DNA of 64,000 nt from Trissonchulus latispiculum (Eukaryota > Nematoda > Enoplea > Enoplida > Ironidae). The notes under the pieces were generated by a model. It was not told the origin of the DNA. It saw only the letters and a program-made list of their open reading frames with translations, and made no database searches. The stretch lies in the NCBI GenBank assembly GCA_030248195.1, contig JASAND010015627.1, positions 1 to 64,000 of the forward strand, read 5' to 3'. The stretch's first letter is position 1, and each line of letters begins with the position of its first letter. The translations under genes were made by a program, and so were the position numbers. Positions 21,938-32,663 of this stretch are shown here, in pieces.

Positions 21938-22808
21938 TAGAGCTGGGGCCGGTTCCACTAGAACCGGGTGGAACCGGAACCGGAACCGGAACCGAACCGG
22001 AAGGATTTTTAGAACCGGAACCGGAACCGGAACCGGTAGAAATTGGGACCGGCCGGTTCCAGGCTCAAAAATTGAGCTTGAAGTAAAATTTTTGCCAAAT
22101 GTAAAATTTGCAATAGTTGGATTTTGGGCCTGGATCTCATAATCTAGTAGCATTTGATTCTGATTCATGATTTTCTTGCTCTACAGTTTGAAGCTTGGAA
22201 CAGCCTTGGCACGAATGTAGAGTCATTAGCGAATAATTCGAAATCGGCGATTACTACATACGAACAGTTGTGTACATTTCAAGAAGACTTAACGAATAGC
22301 TCGATGAACGAATATTCCTAAATATTTGTTTATTCTCACTTAGTTAATTGCTTTAATATTAATACGGAAGATTTTTGTATTTATTGCAAGATGTCGACTC
22401 AAGCTAAACTGAATCTAAAATGACCAAATGTGTTGAAGGTAACGTACGTGCAGCTGAACGCGCAGCAAACTTTGAAAGACTACATATTATTCAATTTTTG
22501 GAGTTCAACGATAATTTTTAAAACATTTTAAAGCTTAGTTAAATTTAATAATTTTAAAGTTACTACAAGTATATTGTCTAGTTGCTTGGTATGTTTAATC
22601 CAATTGATTTATACCATTGCTTCTTCATTTTGATTGTATAAGCCCTATAGGGGCCTACAACAAATATTAAATAACAAAGAAAATAATCACTACAAATTTT
22701 GTACTTGGAACCGGGAACCGGAAGCTAGAACCGGAACCGGAACCGGAACCGGTACCCTAGAACCGGAACCGGAACCGGTTTCGAAAATTGGAACCGGCCC
22801 CAGCTCTG
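21938..22808 (-). mobile_element. hAT-like element of the GGTTCC family, inverted, 871 bp
   Basis: Ends are TAGAGCTGGGGCCGGTTCC and its inverse CCGGCCCCAGCTCTG. The flanking octamers are ACCTGTAC (21930-21937) and TCCTGTAC (22809-22816), matching at seven of eight bases. Arrays of GGAACC lie inside both ends. Internal sequence matches, in reverse, parts of the 11-20 kb elements (for example ATTTTGTACTTGGAACCGGG). Confidence 0.82.
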
Positions 22809-22816
22809 TCCTGTAC

Positions 22817-23503
22817 CAAGAGTGCATAATTGCACTATATATAAGAAGAAGAGTAAGCCACTAGAGGGCTCCTCTTCTTGGCATTGCGTAACGGTGCTCT
22901 GACCACAATACGCGAATGTTCCCCCGTTTGGTGGGGGGGTAGCTCTCTTCGACAAAGCATACCCCCCCTCCGTTTGGTGGGGGGGGTAGCCAACAGCCAA
23001 TCAGATTGCAGAGACCCCCTCCCCGTTTGGTGGGGGGAGGGGGTAGAGCAGAGGATTACGGTAGTTTTTGTTCTATTTGAAAAAGGGTCCCCGTTTGGTG
23101 GGGGGGGGGGTATGCGAAAGGGGTCCACGTTTGGTGGGGGTATGCAAAAGGGGTCCCCGTTTGGTGGGGGGGTAGGCAAAAGAGGTCCCGTTTGGGGGGG
23201 TCGCCAACAGCCAATCAGATTCAGCCAATTTCAGCCTGACTTGGCGACCCCCCCCAAACGGGGACCCCCTTCTGCATACCCCCCCATCAAACGGGGACCC
23301 CTTTTGCATACCCCCCCCACCAAACGGGGACCCCTTTTGCATACCCCCCCACCAAACGGGGAGGGGGGTATGCTTGTCGACCCCCCCACCAAACGGGGGA
23401 ACATTCGCGTATTGTGGTCGGAGCACCGTTACGCAATGCCAAGAAGAGGAGCCCTCTAGTGGCTTACTCTTCTTCTTATATACAGTGCAATTATGCACTC
23501 TTG
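22817..23503. mobile_element. foldback element of G-rich tandem repeats
   Basis: The ends CAAGAGTGCATAATTGCACT and its inverse start arms of about 110 bp that match almost perfectly. The arms continue into repeats of about 36 bp built on CCCCGTTTGGTGGGGGGGTA, pointing right in the left half (22915-23200) and left in the right half (23240-23400). CCTGTAC flanks both sides (22810-22816, 23504-23510). The same heptamer flanks the neighbouring hAT element, so both went into one site. The arrays read through as proline/glycine-rich frames that should not be taken as genes. Confidence 0.8.
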
Positions 23504-23510
23504 CCTGTAC

Positions 23511-23824
23511 CTTTCACAGGAGCTTACTGGGGGGGGGGGTAGGCAGAATGGGGTCCCCGTTTGGGGGGGGGTCGACAAGTCAGGCTAAGATTGGATGAAT
23601 CTGATTGGCTGTTGGCGACCCCCCCCCCACCAAACGGGGACCTCTTTTCTGCTACCCCCCCACCAAACGGAAGGGGGGTATGCTTTGTCGAAGAGAGCTA
23701 CCCCCCCCACCAAGCGGGGGAACATTCGCGTATTGTGGTCGGAGCACCGTTACGCAATGCCAAGAAGAGGAGCCCTCTAGTGGCTTACTCTTCTTCTTAT
23801 ATATAGTGCAATTATGCACTCTTG
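23511..23824. mobile_element. partial tandem duplicate of the foldback element
   Basis: It repeats the centre and right arm of the foldback (CCCCGTTTGG repeats, then the arm ending TTATGCACTCTTG) and is followed by a third CCTGTACCTTTCACAGG at 23825. Confidence 0.75.
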
Positions 23825-24639
23825 CCTGTACCTTTCACAGGAGCTTACTGTGAAAAATACAAAAGAAACCGGAAGTTTATAGCAAGGTAGAGGCCTTGCC
23901 GAAGTCTATAAATGAGAAAGATGCCTTACCGATTTTAGAACTCTAGAAATTCTAAAATTCTAGAAATGGGCAAATAAATTTTGATCAAAATTTTGTTTAG
24001 ACGTTTATATTTAAAAATTTCTGAATTTTAGTATTGAACTGAAACTTTCGTTAGAACAACTGAAAAATGACCTTATTCAGTGAAACATATTCAGTTTGCA
24101 ACGAAAATCAGGAAAAGCATAATATTCGTCGGCCTTCGTTTGGCCACAAACTGAAAATAATTGTGTTCGAACTAAAACGCATCTGATTGGCACTTGGGAT
24201 GAGCTGGATGTTTCACTCATCCTATCAAAAACAATCGATTTTAAAAGCGATTTCATAACAACTAAAAAAGGCTCCCGGTATTTAATAAGGTATTGAACGA
24301 TATAATCAATATATATCGCTCGAAAAAATTTACTTCAGTATGCAAAAAAATCTGAAAAATTGCGATTCTTCAAAAATCCGTTAAAATTTTTTTGGAAATC
24401 CAAATTAGTTTCATTGTATTGATTAAAAAGCGAAAATGTTAAGCTATATTTTGATATAAAGATGGCTTCTTAACTCTAAACAGTGAATTATTGTTTAAAA
24501 AAGATTTATTCTACGTAGTATTACCCCTAATATATATTTGTGCTAGTGTTGCCGGACCTAAATAGTCGGTTCCTTGACCTTGAATTGACCTTCTTTATTG
24601 TTAAGTGAGTCCAACTGAGCTCAGCAGAAAGCCACTTAA

Positions 24640-27030
24640 GGGGGGGTCGCTTTGGGTCAAAATCGATAGTCACGGATTTCGCTCATTTTCACACACAATA
24701 TAGGTACATATGTTCTCAAAAACAAGACAAAACATTAGAGTTCGAAATCAAACTGTGGCAAAGATATTCAGCTATAAAGTTGGAAAACTTGAAAATCACT
24801 GTGATTTGCCCTCCAAGGTCGTGTTGAGACAACTGTTTGGGTTAACTAATATGGCAAATTAATTCTGCGGGTTGGTTAATATTTTAATACTAAAACGACT
24901 CCGGGATATCCAGCCAGTCGTTCACAGGACATTCTTCAATTGTGAACTGAGCTTTTTCAGCTACCTGTGCTCTCAAACTTTAACTTGCTCTAACTTTCAG
25001 ATACTACATTTCAGACACATGGTGATATTAGAGAAGTTGTTCAGCTCATCAGTAGCTATCGAATGATACCCAAATTGTCTATATTTTGAAAATTTCAAAA
25101 ATTGACTTTTGTGACCTATAAAAGATCAAAGGAGCCGACACGACAGAAAAGGTCTACCTTGTAGCATTTACCTTTACCATAATGTCCGGCAGGCATTGAG
25201 AGTTTTATGTGCTAATTCTGGTGACTTTCGAGTGGGTAACGAGTGAGAAATTATTAAAAGAACGTGAAAATTGTGCAAAATGATGATTTTTGGCAAAATT
25301 AGCATATTTTCTGGCAAGTTTTTTGAGAGCACTACAAATGGTAGAAATTTGAAACTATTGGCATAAGAGTTCTGCGTATGCGTAGAGTGCAACTATCTAT
25401 AAGCGATTACTGTAGCTTTTGCAAATCGTGCAGGACAGCAAAAACGTTTCGCTGGTCCTGTTTTTCGTGGTACAAAAAGCACCATTTTTACAAAATTTTG
25501 ACTTTGAAAAATGGCCAAAAATCCGACACTCAACAGAATTGTACCGGAAGGGTTATTTGCACTCTCTGATATGTCCTTAACCTTTACAATAAGGTTGTAG
25601 CGCTGTATCTTGCATACAGCGAACAATTTTTCTGCCACAAACTTTTTAACCTAACTTTTTCATTTTCCTATGTCATGCCAACACAAGTAAAGGTCACCTT
25701 TCATGTGCTCTACTGAACGATTGAAGCAATATTACGCAAAATGCACCTGTCTTGTTTTGAGGACCCATTGGGACTACAAAACAGAGATGAAACCGGGTCA
25801 CTTAGACTTGACCCGGTGACCCGGTGACCCGGTAGACCTCTGACCCGGTGACCCGGTGACCCGGTGACCCGGTATTTTCAGAATTTCTGAGTTACGGCTG
25901 TAAAAAACTAAAAACTAAGTTTTTGGTGGGGGGTGAGCGCCTTTCACTCATTTAACGCATTTTTGGTGCCTTACGCTTGAAATATGTTCTTATTGAAAAA
26001 TATTGTTTGTATCCTAAAAGCAGTTTGTCGGAAAATATTTAGATCTTTCAGCAAAAATTTTGATTCAAAGACCACAAAGAAAGAGGGTCGGCCGTCAAAG
26101 ATACTTACCCAATATGCGGTAACAACATCAGAAATTAAACTGAACACCGCTGGGAAAGCATGAGTCTTACTGCGTCCGGATGATTTAACTTTAGCTTAAT
26201 GGAAAAATGTTTTCTCGTTTTATTAATGTCACTAGCCTTTCTCGTTTTGTTAGTTTCACTAAAAATATCGTTATTATCAATTTTAAATAAAGATTTTGCC
26301 AAAATATTTAGTACAGCAAAATTGCTTATTGCGTCAGAAACGGCAAGACAGGGTCTCTCAAAAAGTCTGTATGATGTCTATCGTTGTTTCAGTTGTCGAC
26401 AATGTGCTATTCAAACTGGTCACTTTTTACAGTTCCACAATCTATAGCAAAAAATAAACGAAGCTAAAATTTTAGAACAAAGTGTGCAACTAAACAGAAA
26501 ATCAACAACTTATCAGTGTTTTAATTGCCGTGACCGCATATTTAGAGGAAAGCACTTGATTTCTTGGTTGAGGATGAGGGTTTCACTCTGAGGAGATTCA
26601 TATGATATTATTTTTAACTTTTGTAACTGAAGCTTAATGCAATAACTGCTCAAGACCCAAATCTGAAAGTTTTATAATAGGGACGAGACGTTCACGCTTC
26701 TTGAGAGCATTCTTGAGAGCTGGCTGAATAAAGTATTTGCTGTTTGTGCTAAATAAAAATTAAAGTGTTGGATATCAAAACTTTGGAGAAAAAACAGGAG
26801 AAAAATCTGAAATAATATGTTTACATGCAGAAAATTTGAAAATTTGTAAAGACCGGGTCCAGACCGGGTCAGAGCCTCTGACCCGGTGACCCGGTGACCC
26901 GGTCCACTTAGTGACCCGAACTGACCCGGTGACCCGGTGACCCGGTGACCCGGTTTCATCTCTGCTACAAAATATGTGAAAATGAGCAAAATCGGAGATG
27001 GTCGAAAAATCGGCCAAAAAGCGAACCCCC
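24640..27030. mobile_element. TTAA-flanked DNA element (Kolobok/piggyBac-like target site), 2.4 kb
   Basis: TTAA stands at 24636-24639 and 27031-27034. Inside it, imperfect inverted repeats of about 55 bp begin GGGGGGGTCGCTTTGGG and GGGGGTTCGCTTTTTGG and both reach GCTCATTTTCACA. TTAA target duplication is typical of Kolobok and piggyBac superfamilies; the G-rich start fits Kolobok better. No transposase seen. A hAT element is nested inside. A third, solo end of the same type (TTAAGGGGGGGTCCATTT) lies near 10962. Confidence 0.62.
25782..26964. mobile_element. hAT-like element with GACCCGGT arrays, TSD CTACAAAA
   Basis: Starts CAGAGATGAAACCGGGTCAC and ends with the inverse. CTACAAAA flanks both sides exactly (25774-25781 and 26965-26972). 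Arrays of the 9-mer GACCCGGTG occupy the first and last 100 bp. Length 1,183 bp, no transposase, so it is a non-autonomous hAT element. The internal region has only short ORFs. Confidence 0.92.
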
Positions 27031-27194
27031 TTAACGATGGAAGAAATGTCATTAAACAGAGGCACATAACCCAGTAAGGCAATCATAGTTAACGTATCTG
27101 TCCTGCCGTCTAGACAAAGACAGTCCAAAATAGGAAGTTCTTTGCCCCGTCTGCTTAGGATTAGGCTTACTTTCTATGCTATCACTCAGTCTGT

Positions 27195-28391
27195 TTATTT
27201 CCAACAACAGACTCTCGTTGTTCCTATCATCCTCACACAGACACACTGAACACGAGAGTAGATAATTTCAGCAGTAAACACGACAGAATATAACACCAGT
27301 ATAATTGAGGTCAGTGTCAAAAGCTCAGCTTTCTCTATCATACCGGCCTGCGCTCCAATTAAGTATCGTTCATACTTCTTCATAAACAGAGAACGCTTCA
27401 ATCTCTGGTCGAAGTAGGACTTTACGTAGCTACCGATTATTCGTGCAAAATTGTTAAACTGGACTAGCTCCGGAAATTTTCGGGAAAACTTGTAGGTAGC
27501 AAAGTTCCTTCCCAGCTCGGGTAACGTTATCACCTCCAAACAGCAACCTTCTGTCGATGCAATAGTTTGCGCATCTCTGATGTAATGAATCACTGCAAAT
27601 GAATTGGATTCATCCTCTCTTAGGGTTTCTATCGCACTAGTCCAATCCTGAATTAAAGGTGGATATAGGGCAAATATTTCGGTCATATTTATCCAACTGT
27701 CAAGGCCGAAATTATTTCCTTCACTGAGGAGTACATGAACCATGTAATCTGGCACCACTAAACGATAGACACCCTGGTGCAGCTTTTCCAGTAAACTCTG
27801 AAAATTATGGAACGGTTGAACTGACGGCTTCGGAAGCATCATTTGTTTGCAGATTCCGGTAGTATAGAGATTTATTGCCAAACATCCCCCGAAACAACCG
27901 AAAAAGTAGGCAAATTTCTCACCAAAAATTTTCACATTTCTACTGGCAAACTTGCCGGGTATACGCTGAATGATCCAAAGGATTAGGGCCGTTAAAGCCA
28001 TCAGTAGCCATACTTCGGTAGAGAACGGCATTAACAGATAACTACTGAACTGCAGCTGTGGATTACAGGTAATCAGAGCAGCGAAACCTTCGTGATTAAT
28101 GGGAAGTAATAAATGATACTTGTAGTCGACTGTCGGGTTTAGTAAATGAAGATCCAGGATTGTATCGATCGTTTTATTGTCTAGCAGCGAATCCAATTCT
28201 TCGTGGTCTTTTGCCACAATAAAATTGAAGTCAAACTTCAAGAAGTCCCGGAGAATTTTAAAGGCAACAATCTGAAACATGCTCATGGCAATGTCATTGC
28301 ATTCTTCGAATTTTACCAGCTGACTTAGACATTCGATAGCATAAGGAGCTCGGGCAGTTTCTGGCGGGATTCCTACGGTTAGGTTAAGCAT
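27195..28391 (-). CDS. ionotropic-glutamate-receptor-like protein A
   Basis: The first ATG (28391) opens about 398 residues; homology with gene B extends to this start, but TTTCTTGTCAG just upstream (acceptor-like, 28400) suggests a missing 5' exon, perhaps a signal peptide. Order seen: ligand-binding lobe S1 beginning VGIPPETA; a DTILDLHLLNP block; first membrane helix VWLLMALTALILWII; second hydrophobic segment FAYFFGCFGGCLAINLY; lobe S2 with FQSLLEKLHQGVYRLVVPDY; last helix LLTLTSIILVLYSVVF. This is the iGluR/IR topology without an amino-terminal domain. Only about 14 residues separate the first two hydrophobic segments, so the re-entrant pore loop is not obvious. Predicted at the plasma membrane as a chemoreceptor or channel subunit. 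Ligand unknown. Tandem neighbour B is a diverged paralogue. Confidence 0.78.
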   Translation of the reverse strand: MLNLTVGIPPETARAPYAIECLSQLVKFEECNDIAMSMFQIVAFKILRDFLKFDFNFIVAKDHEELDSLLDNKTIDTILDLHLLNPTVDYKYHLLLPINHEGFAALITCNPQLQFSSYLLMPFSTEVWLLMALTALILWIIQRIPGKFASRNVKIFGEKFAYFFGCFGGCLAINLYTTGICKQMMLPKPSVQPFHNFQSLLEKLHQGVYRLVVPDYMVHVLLSEGNNFGLDSWINMTEIFALYPPLIQDWTSAIETLREDESNSFAVIHYIRDAQTIASTEGCCLEVITLPELGRNFATYKFSRKFPELVQFNNFARIIGSYVKSYFDQRLKRSLFMKKYERYLIGAQAGMIEKAELLTLTSIILVLYSVVFTAEIIYSRVQCVCVRMIGTTRVCCWK

Positions 28392-28933
28392 GATAACAAC
28401 TGACAAGAAAGATAACGTCCTTCTTATTCTTAGTATCCAGTCAGCGGCATACTGTTAAAACAGATGCTCATTCTCAGCCTTCTCCCAAGTGTAGAAGAAA
28501 TTCAAACAGAAACAAATGATGAATAAACAGAGTATCATCTGAATTCTGAGGTGATCCAGCAAATTAAATGACATGGCACAACCGGGTACGCCTATTAATT
28601 TTTTACCTTACAGGATACAAATAAAACGTTCACAAATGTGTGCTTGATGGACGGTTTGGAGCGGCATGGGCAGGACATGTCTATTGACCCGTTTTCGCAG
28701 GTAATACTCACTTGGCTGGCTCCCAAACCACCAATCATTTTTAAAGATTGAAAATAACTCGGTTTCCTCGCAATGAGTTTTAGTTTTGAATTTTAGATTT
28801 CTTCTTGAGTTGAGCTGAAAATTAGATTCATTTTCAAATCTTATCCAACTTTCAGCCTGTCAACTACACGAAGATCAGAAGTGTTGTACAAACAATCTCT
28901 CACTGCCATTAGATGGCCAAATGCGTTTATCAG

Positions 28934-30106
28934 TCAACACAAAGTAGAGCAGCGTCGAATTACACAACTGGGCAGGAGTTCCATCAGCAGAAAAGAAATT
29001 AAAAAGAAAGCCATAAAGATCTGTAGTTGCACTAATTCCACATAAACTTTCTGGTCATTAACTGGACGATTAATTGCATCACAGGTTCTCAATCCTGACA
29101 GCGAGCTTAGAGTTCGTCTAGAATAGGATTCTAAATAACTCCCCATCAAACTGGAATACTTTCTAAACAGTTCCAGTTCAGGAAATTTCCTACTGTATTT
29201 ATATGTGGCATAGTTTGCTCCCAAACTTGGTAAATTGATTACCGTTAGGTTACATTTACTTCTAGCTGCCAATCTGCGCGCATCTCGGGTATAGTGTAGA
29301 ACAACGAAACGATCTGCAGAAGGTCCGGCCAGCAGATTGTTACATTCAACCCAATTTCGTATCAGTGGTGAATAATGGTCGAAAACATCGGTCATATTCA
29401 GTGTCCAATTCTGTCCAAATCGACCGCTTTCTTCCAAAAGAACTGTTTCAAGATGATTGGGCACGACAAGTTTGAAAGTGCCATCACCTAGCCTGTCAAT
29501 CAATTGCTGAAAATTCTGGAAAGGTGGCTCCAACGGAGCTGGCAGAATGAAACGATGAAGCATACTGTCAATGTACAAATTAAGTAGCAGACAAATGCCA
29601 CCGTATCTCATAGTGGACAGGAACTTTCTCCCATAGGTTAATCGTTTCAAAATTCTATCAACTTCTATTTCGGCAAGAATTTGAAACATTTCAATAATAA
29701 CAGCAATCCCTCCGACTGAAATCCACATTTTAATAGAGAAAGGAGATAACAGTATGTAGGAGCTTGCTGTGGACTTAAAATTAGCCTTTAACAGAGCAGA
29801 AAATCCATCGTAGTTAAACGGTGGCAAAAGACTAAGGTTAACATCCACCTTGGGGTTAAGGAAATGCAAATCCAGAATGGTATCAATAGTGCCATTGATC
29901 ATCATTTCATGTAACTCTCTCTGGCTGCTGGCAAGGATGAGGCTAAAGTTAAACTTAACCAAATCGTGATAAAACTGAAAAACCACAATCTGCAGCATAG
30001 TGTTAGCCATAGATCCGCATTTCCGAAATTTGGCCATATTTCGCAAACACTCTAAAGCGATTGGTTCAGCTGTTTCTGGAGGTACACCAACCTTTAGGTG
30101 AACCAT
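28934..30106 (-). CDS. ionotropic-glutamate-receptor-like protein B
   Basis: A 390-residue ORF from ATG at 30106 (preceded by TAATAAA). It aligns throughout with gene A: VGVPPETAEPIALECL at the start, TIDTILDLHFLNPKVD, a first helix MWISVGGIAVIIEMFQI, a second hydrophobic stretch RYGGICLLLNLYIDSML, S2 with FQQLIDRLGDGTFKLVVPN, and a final helix IFMAFFLISFLLMELL. As in A, the spacer between the first two membrane segments is short (about 20 residues) and no clear pore loop or SYTANLAAF-type motif is present. Both genes lie head-to-tail about 540 bp apart on the minus strand, so they come from tandem duplication. No signal peptide is visible in this ORF. A short upstream exon may be missing. 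Confidence 0.78.
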   Translation of the reverse strand: MVHLKVGVPPETAEPIALECLRNMAKFRKCGSMANTMLQIVVFQFYHDLVKFNFSLILASSQRELHEMMINGTIDTILDLHFLNPKVDVNLSLLPPFNYDGFSALLKANFKSTASSYILLSPFSIKMWISVGGIAVIIEMFQILAEIEVDRILKRLTYGRKFLSTMRYGGICLLLNLYIDSMLHRFILPAPLEPPFQNFQQLIDRLGDGTFKLVVPNHLETVLLEESGRFGQNWTLNMTDVFDHYSPLIRNWVECNNLLAGPSADRFVVLHYTRDARRLAARSKCNLTVINLPSLGANYATYKYSRKFPELELFRKYSSLMGSYLESYSRRTLSSLSGLRTCDAINRPVNDQKVYVELVQLQIFMAFFLISFLLMELLPSCVIRRCSTLC

Positions 30107-32101
30107 TTTATTAGCGTCGCTTCAGACTCAGTTGAACACAACTTTCTTTCAATACTAGGTAAACTTAAACTGTGCCCATTGACAGAATTTTCGCAACATA
30201 AATAATTCACAAGCCCAGAATAGGAGCATTTATAGAAACACTTGTTGCCATACCTCTACATCGGCATCCAATGTCATATAATATTATCAGAAAAGAAAGG
30301 TTCTCACAAAAATCTCTTGTAATCATGAAAACGAAAACTGTTTCAGCAACTGATATTCGGCAACCATTTTTCTTTATCATTTTATGTACACTAGATTTAA
30401 CAATTTCATAAGGCAACCCTACATAGCCCAGCCCCAATCTGCCTGTTCTGCAGATATATTCGTAATACGATTTTATCGTACCATGTTGAAACGAAACATG
30501 CCCATGCTCTTGCTACTTTCAACTGAAGTGGATTCTTCTTGCGACGGCAGCTAAATTGGTCAAAGACGTGATAAAATGTTATCATCTGATTTTAACATTG
30601 GAAATTTTCAAATCTTGAATAACTCCATATTACATATCATTCGAATGCTCCTGACCAGAAATATTCACATATTCAATGGCGTGAATCTAGAGGATTGGAA
30701 AAAATGCCGCAACACGCAACACACACCTGCAACTTTTTAACCATTCAATCCGATTGGAATAATTGACGTCATTGAGCTTTTCGACAAGATAGGAAATACG
30801 ATGGGTTTAATACAAGATGTGAAAATTTCCTATTTTAAATTCTGATGATACCATACTTGTTACTACATATGTTTCAAATAAAGTTAAATAAACAAGGCGA
30901 TCCATATATGCGATCACTGTGCACAATGATGCTGTATGTCACAGTCGTATAGTCGTTCCGGTCAATGGTTACTATCTACATTAAGCTTTGCTCTTTTGTG
31001 TTAATTGACCATGTTAAAAACCATTGCAAGAGAAATCTATTGCAGATAGAAAGCAACAAATAACAATTTGCTCCCTAAATAATAGAAGCAACAATTTATT
31101 ACACAGGCAAATAAGCAAAAAAGTAACTATTTGCTGACAACAACAATATAGACATACTGAATGGTAAACTACATTCAACAACTCCAAACAATGCTACAGT
31201 ACGTGCACATAAAATAATGATATACGTAGTTCATGCCACAAAATTAAAGGAAACCAATATGATTTCCAAATAAAAAATCATAAGAACACCAACAAAACCG
31301 TACAAAGAATTAAAGGAGGGCTCTTGCAACTTCCCAGAGTACAAATATAAAGGCTACAGCCTACTGACTGAGCAAAGTACAAAATTAATAATACGACAAT
31401 CAGTTTAATATGCGGAGGTACATACTCTTATGTACACAAAAAAGATAGACGAATATTGACAACACGACACCAAACCAGGTATATACATGTAAAATGACAA
31501 TGCATTTGCAAAATTCAACAACATTAAAACAAAATAGAAATCAATATATCACTAACTCCATAACAATTAATTAAAATAATAATAGATACGTATCTAAACT
31601 TTGTATCGCATCTTATTACAGTGTATCGATTCGATGTTGATAGTGTTAACAAAATTTGGTATGTACAAGCTGTTAGATAAATACTGTTCGAATAATAGCT
31701 ACCTGCTTTCTTTTAATTAACGCAGCTCAGCTTAATTTTGTCCAGTCCAGTCTAGCAATTTAGTCCAGTAAGAGATAATATATAAGGATATTCATTCACA
31801 TTCACTAAACGGATCACATCTGCATCAAGACCCAAAAATGTGGTCTAAAATGTAAATGAAGTGAATTTTCTTTGACTTCACCTCAATTTAATGTTTGGCT
31901 CTCCTGAGCACATTGTTTGCAAACGGAATGGATGTCTCGAACTCATCCATATCTTCTCTACCAGCTACTGACAATGAAATCCGTCCTAGTGTTTCCTTCA
32001 AATTTGAGAAAGTCGTACGTATAGATACATACACAGATAGATTGTATATACTATTTTTAACAGCTACGTAGATGCAAGTAGGTGCCTATGCAGTCACAAC
32101 A
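30107..32101. other. AT-rich intergenic stretch, no gene seen
   Basis: No coding signal. The part nearest 32101 should be the 3' UTR of the MAP kinase kinase gene. ATTAAA on the minus strand at about 31887-31892, 210 bases after the stop, is a possible polyadenylation signal. Confidence 0.5.
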
Positions 32102-32663
32102 TTACTGAGCTTCTTCCTGAGGGGAATCAAAGCGAGGACGCACCTTTTCACTGTCGCCAGATGAAGACGGGGAGGAACTGCCCACATCACCAAAGGCACC
32201 CACAGTGGAGGAGGAGCCACTCCCCGTCAAAGCGGAACTGACCACTAACGGCGATGGCTCCTTTAGCGGTGGGGGAGCCGGACGGGTACTGAATCGTGGT
32301 GGGGCCCCGGCTCCAATGGACGAAGACGACGAGGAGCCTCGGAGTCGATCTGCGGTGGCAGAGCTCTGCCCAGAGGACCCGGTCAGCGGTGTGAGGTCGT
32401 CCGGATCACCGGTCCCCCCACCCAGGGTAGCCGTGCTCCCGCTACGAGACTTGGACACGGTGCCCAGCTGGAGCGGGCCGCCCGGCTGAATGTCTATGCT
32501 GGCCAGACAGGAGGCTAGCTGTTCCTCGGTGGCTTTGTAGGCGTCCAGAAGATCACAGATGAAGTCAGCCACAGTGATGTCCGGAATTGAGGCGGAGTGC
32601 TGGATCCAGGGCTCCTCCAGGAGGGCTCGGAACTTGGGACGATCCTTGTAATTCTTCATGAGA
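32102..32663 (-). CDS. MAP2K6: MAP2K last exon with long Ser-rich tail
   Basis: Acceptor TTTTTAG. Encodes [20 protein letters not shown] (kinase end and docking helix region), then about 130 residues of Ser/Gly/Pro low complexity with many SSS runs, ending EEAQ and stop TAA at 32102-32104. The tail is GC-rich and unlike the usual short MKK3/6 C-terminus. Confidence 0.9.

Noticed and set aside
22835..23853. Several ORFs of 70-190 residues with repeated PFGGGVG/PPTKRG motifs
   Set aside because: They are read-through of the CCCCGTTTGGTGGGG repeats in both orientations and both strands; the pattern follows the DNA repeat and not a protein.
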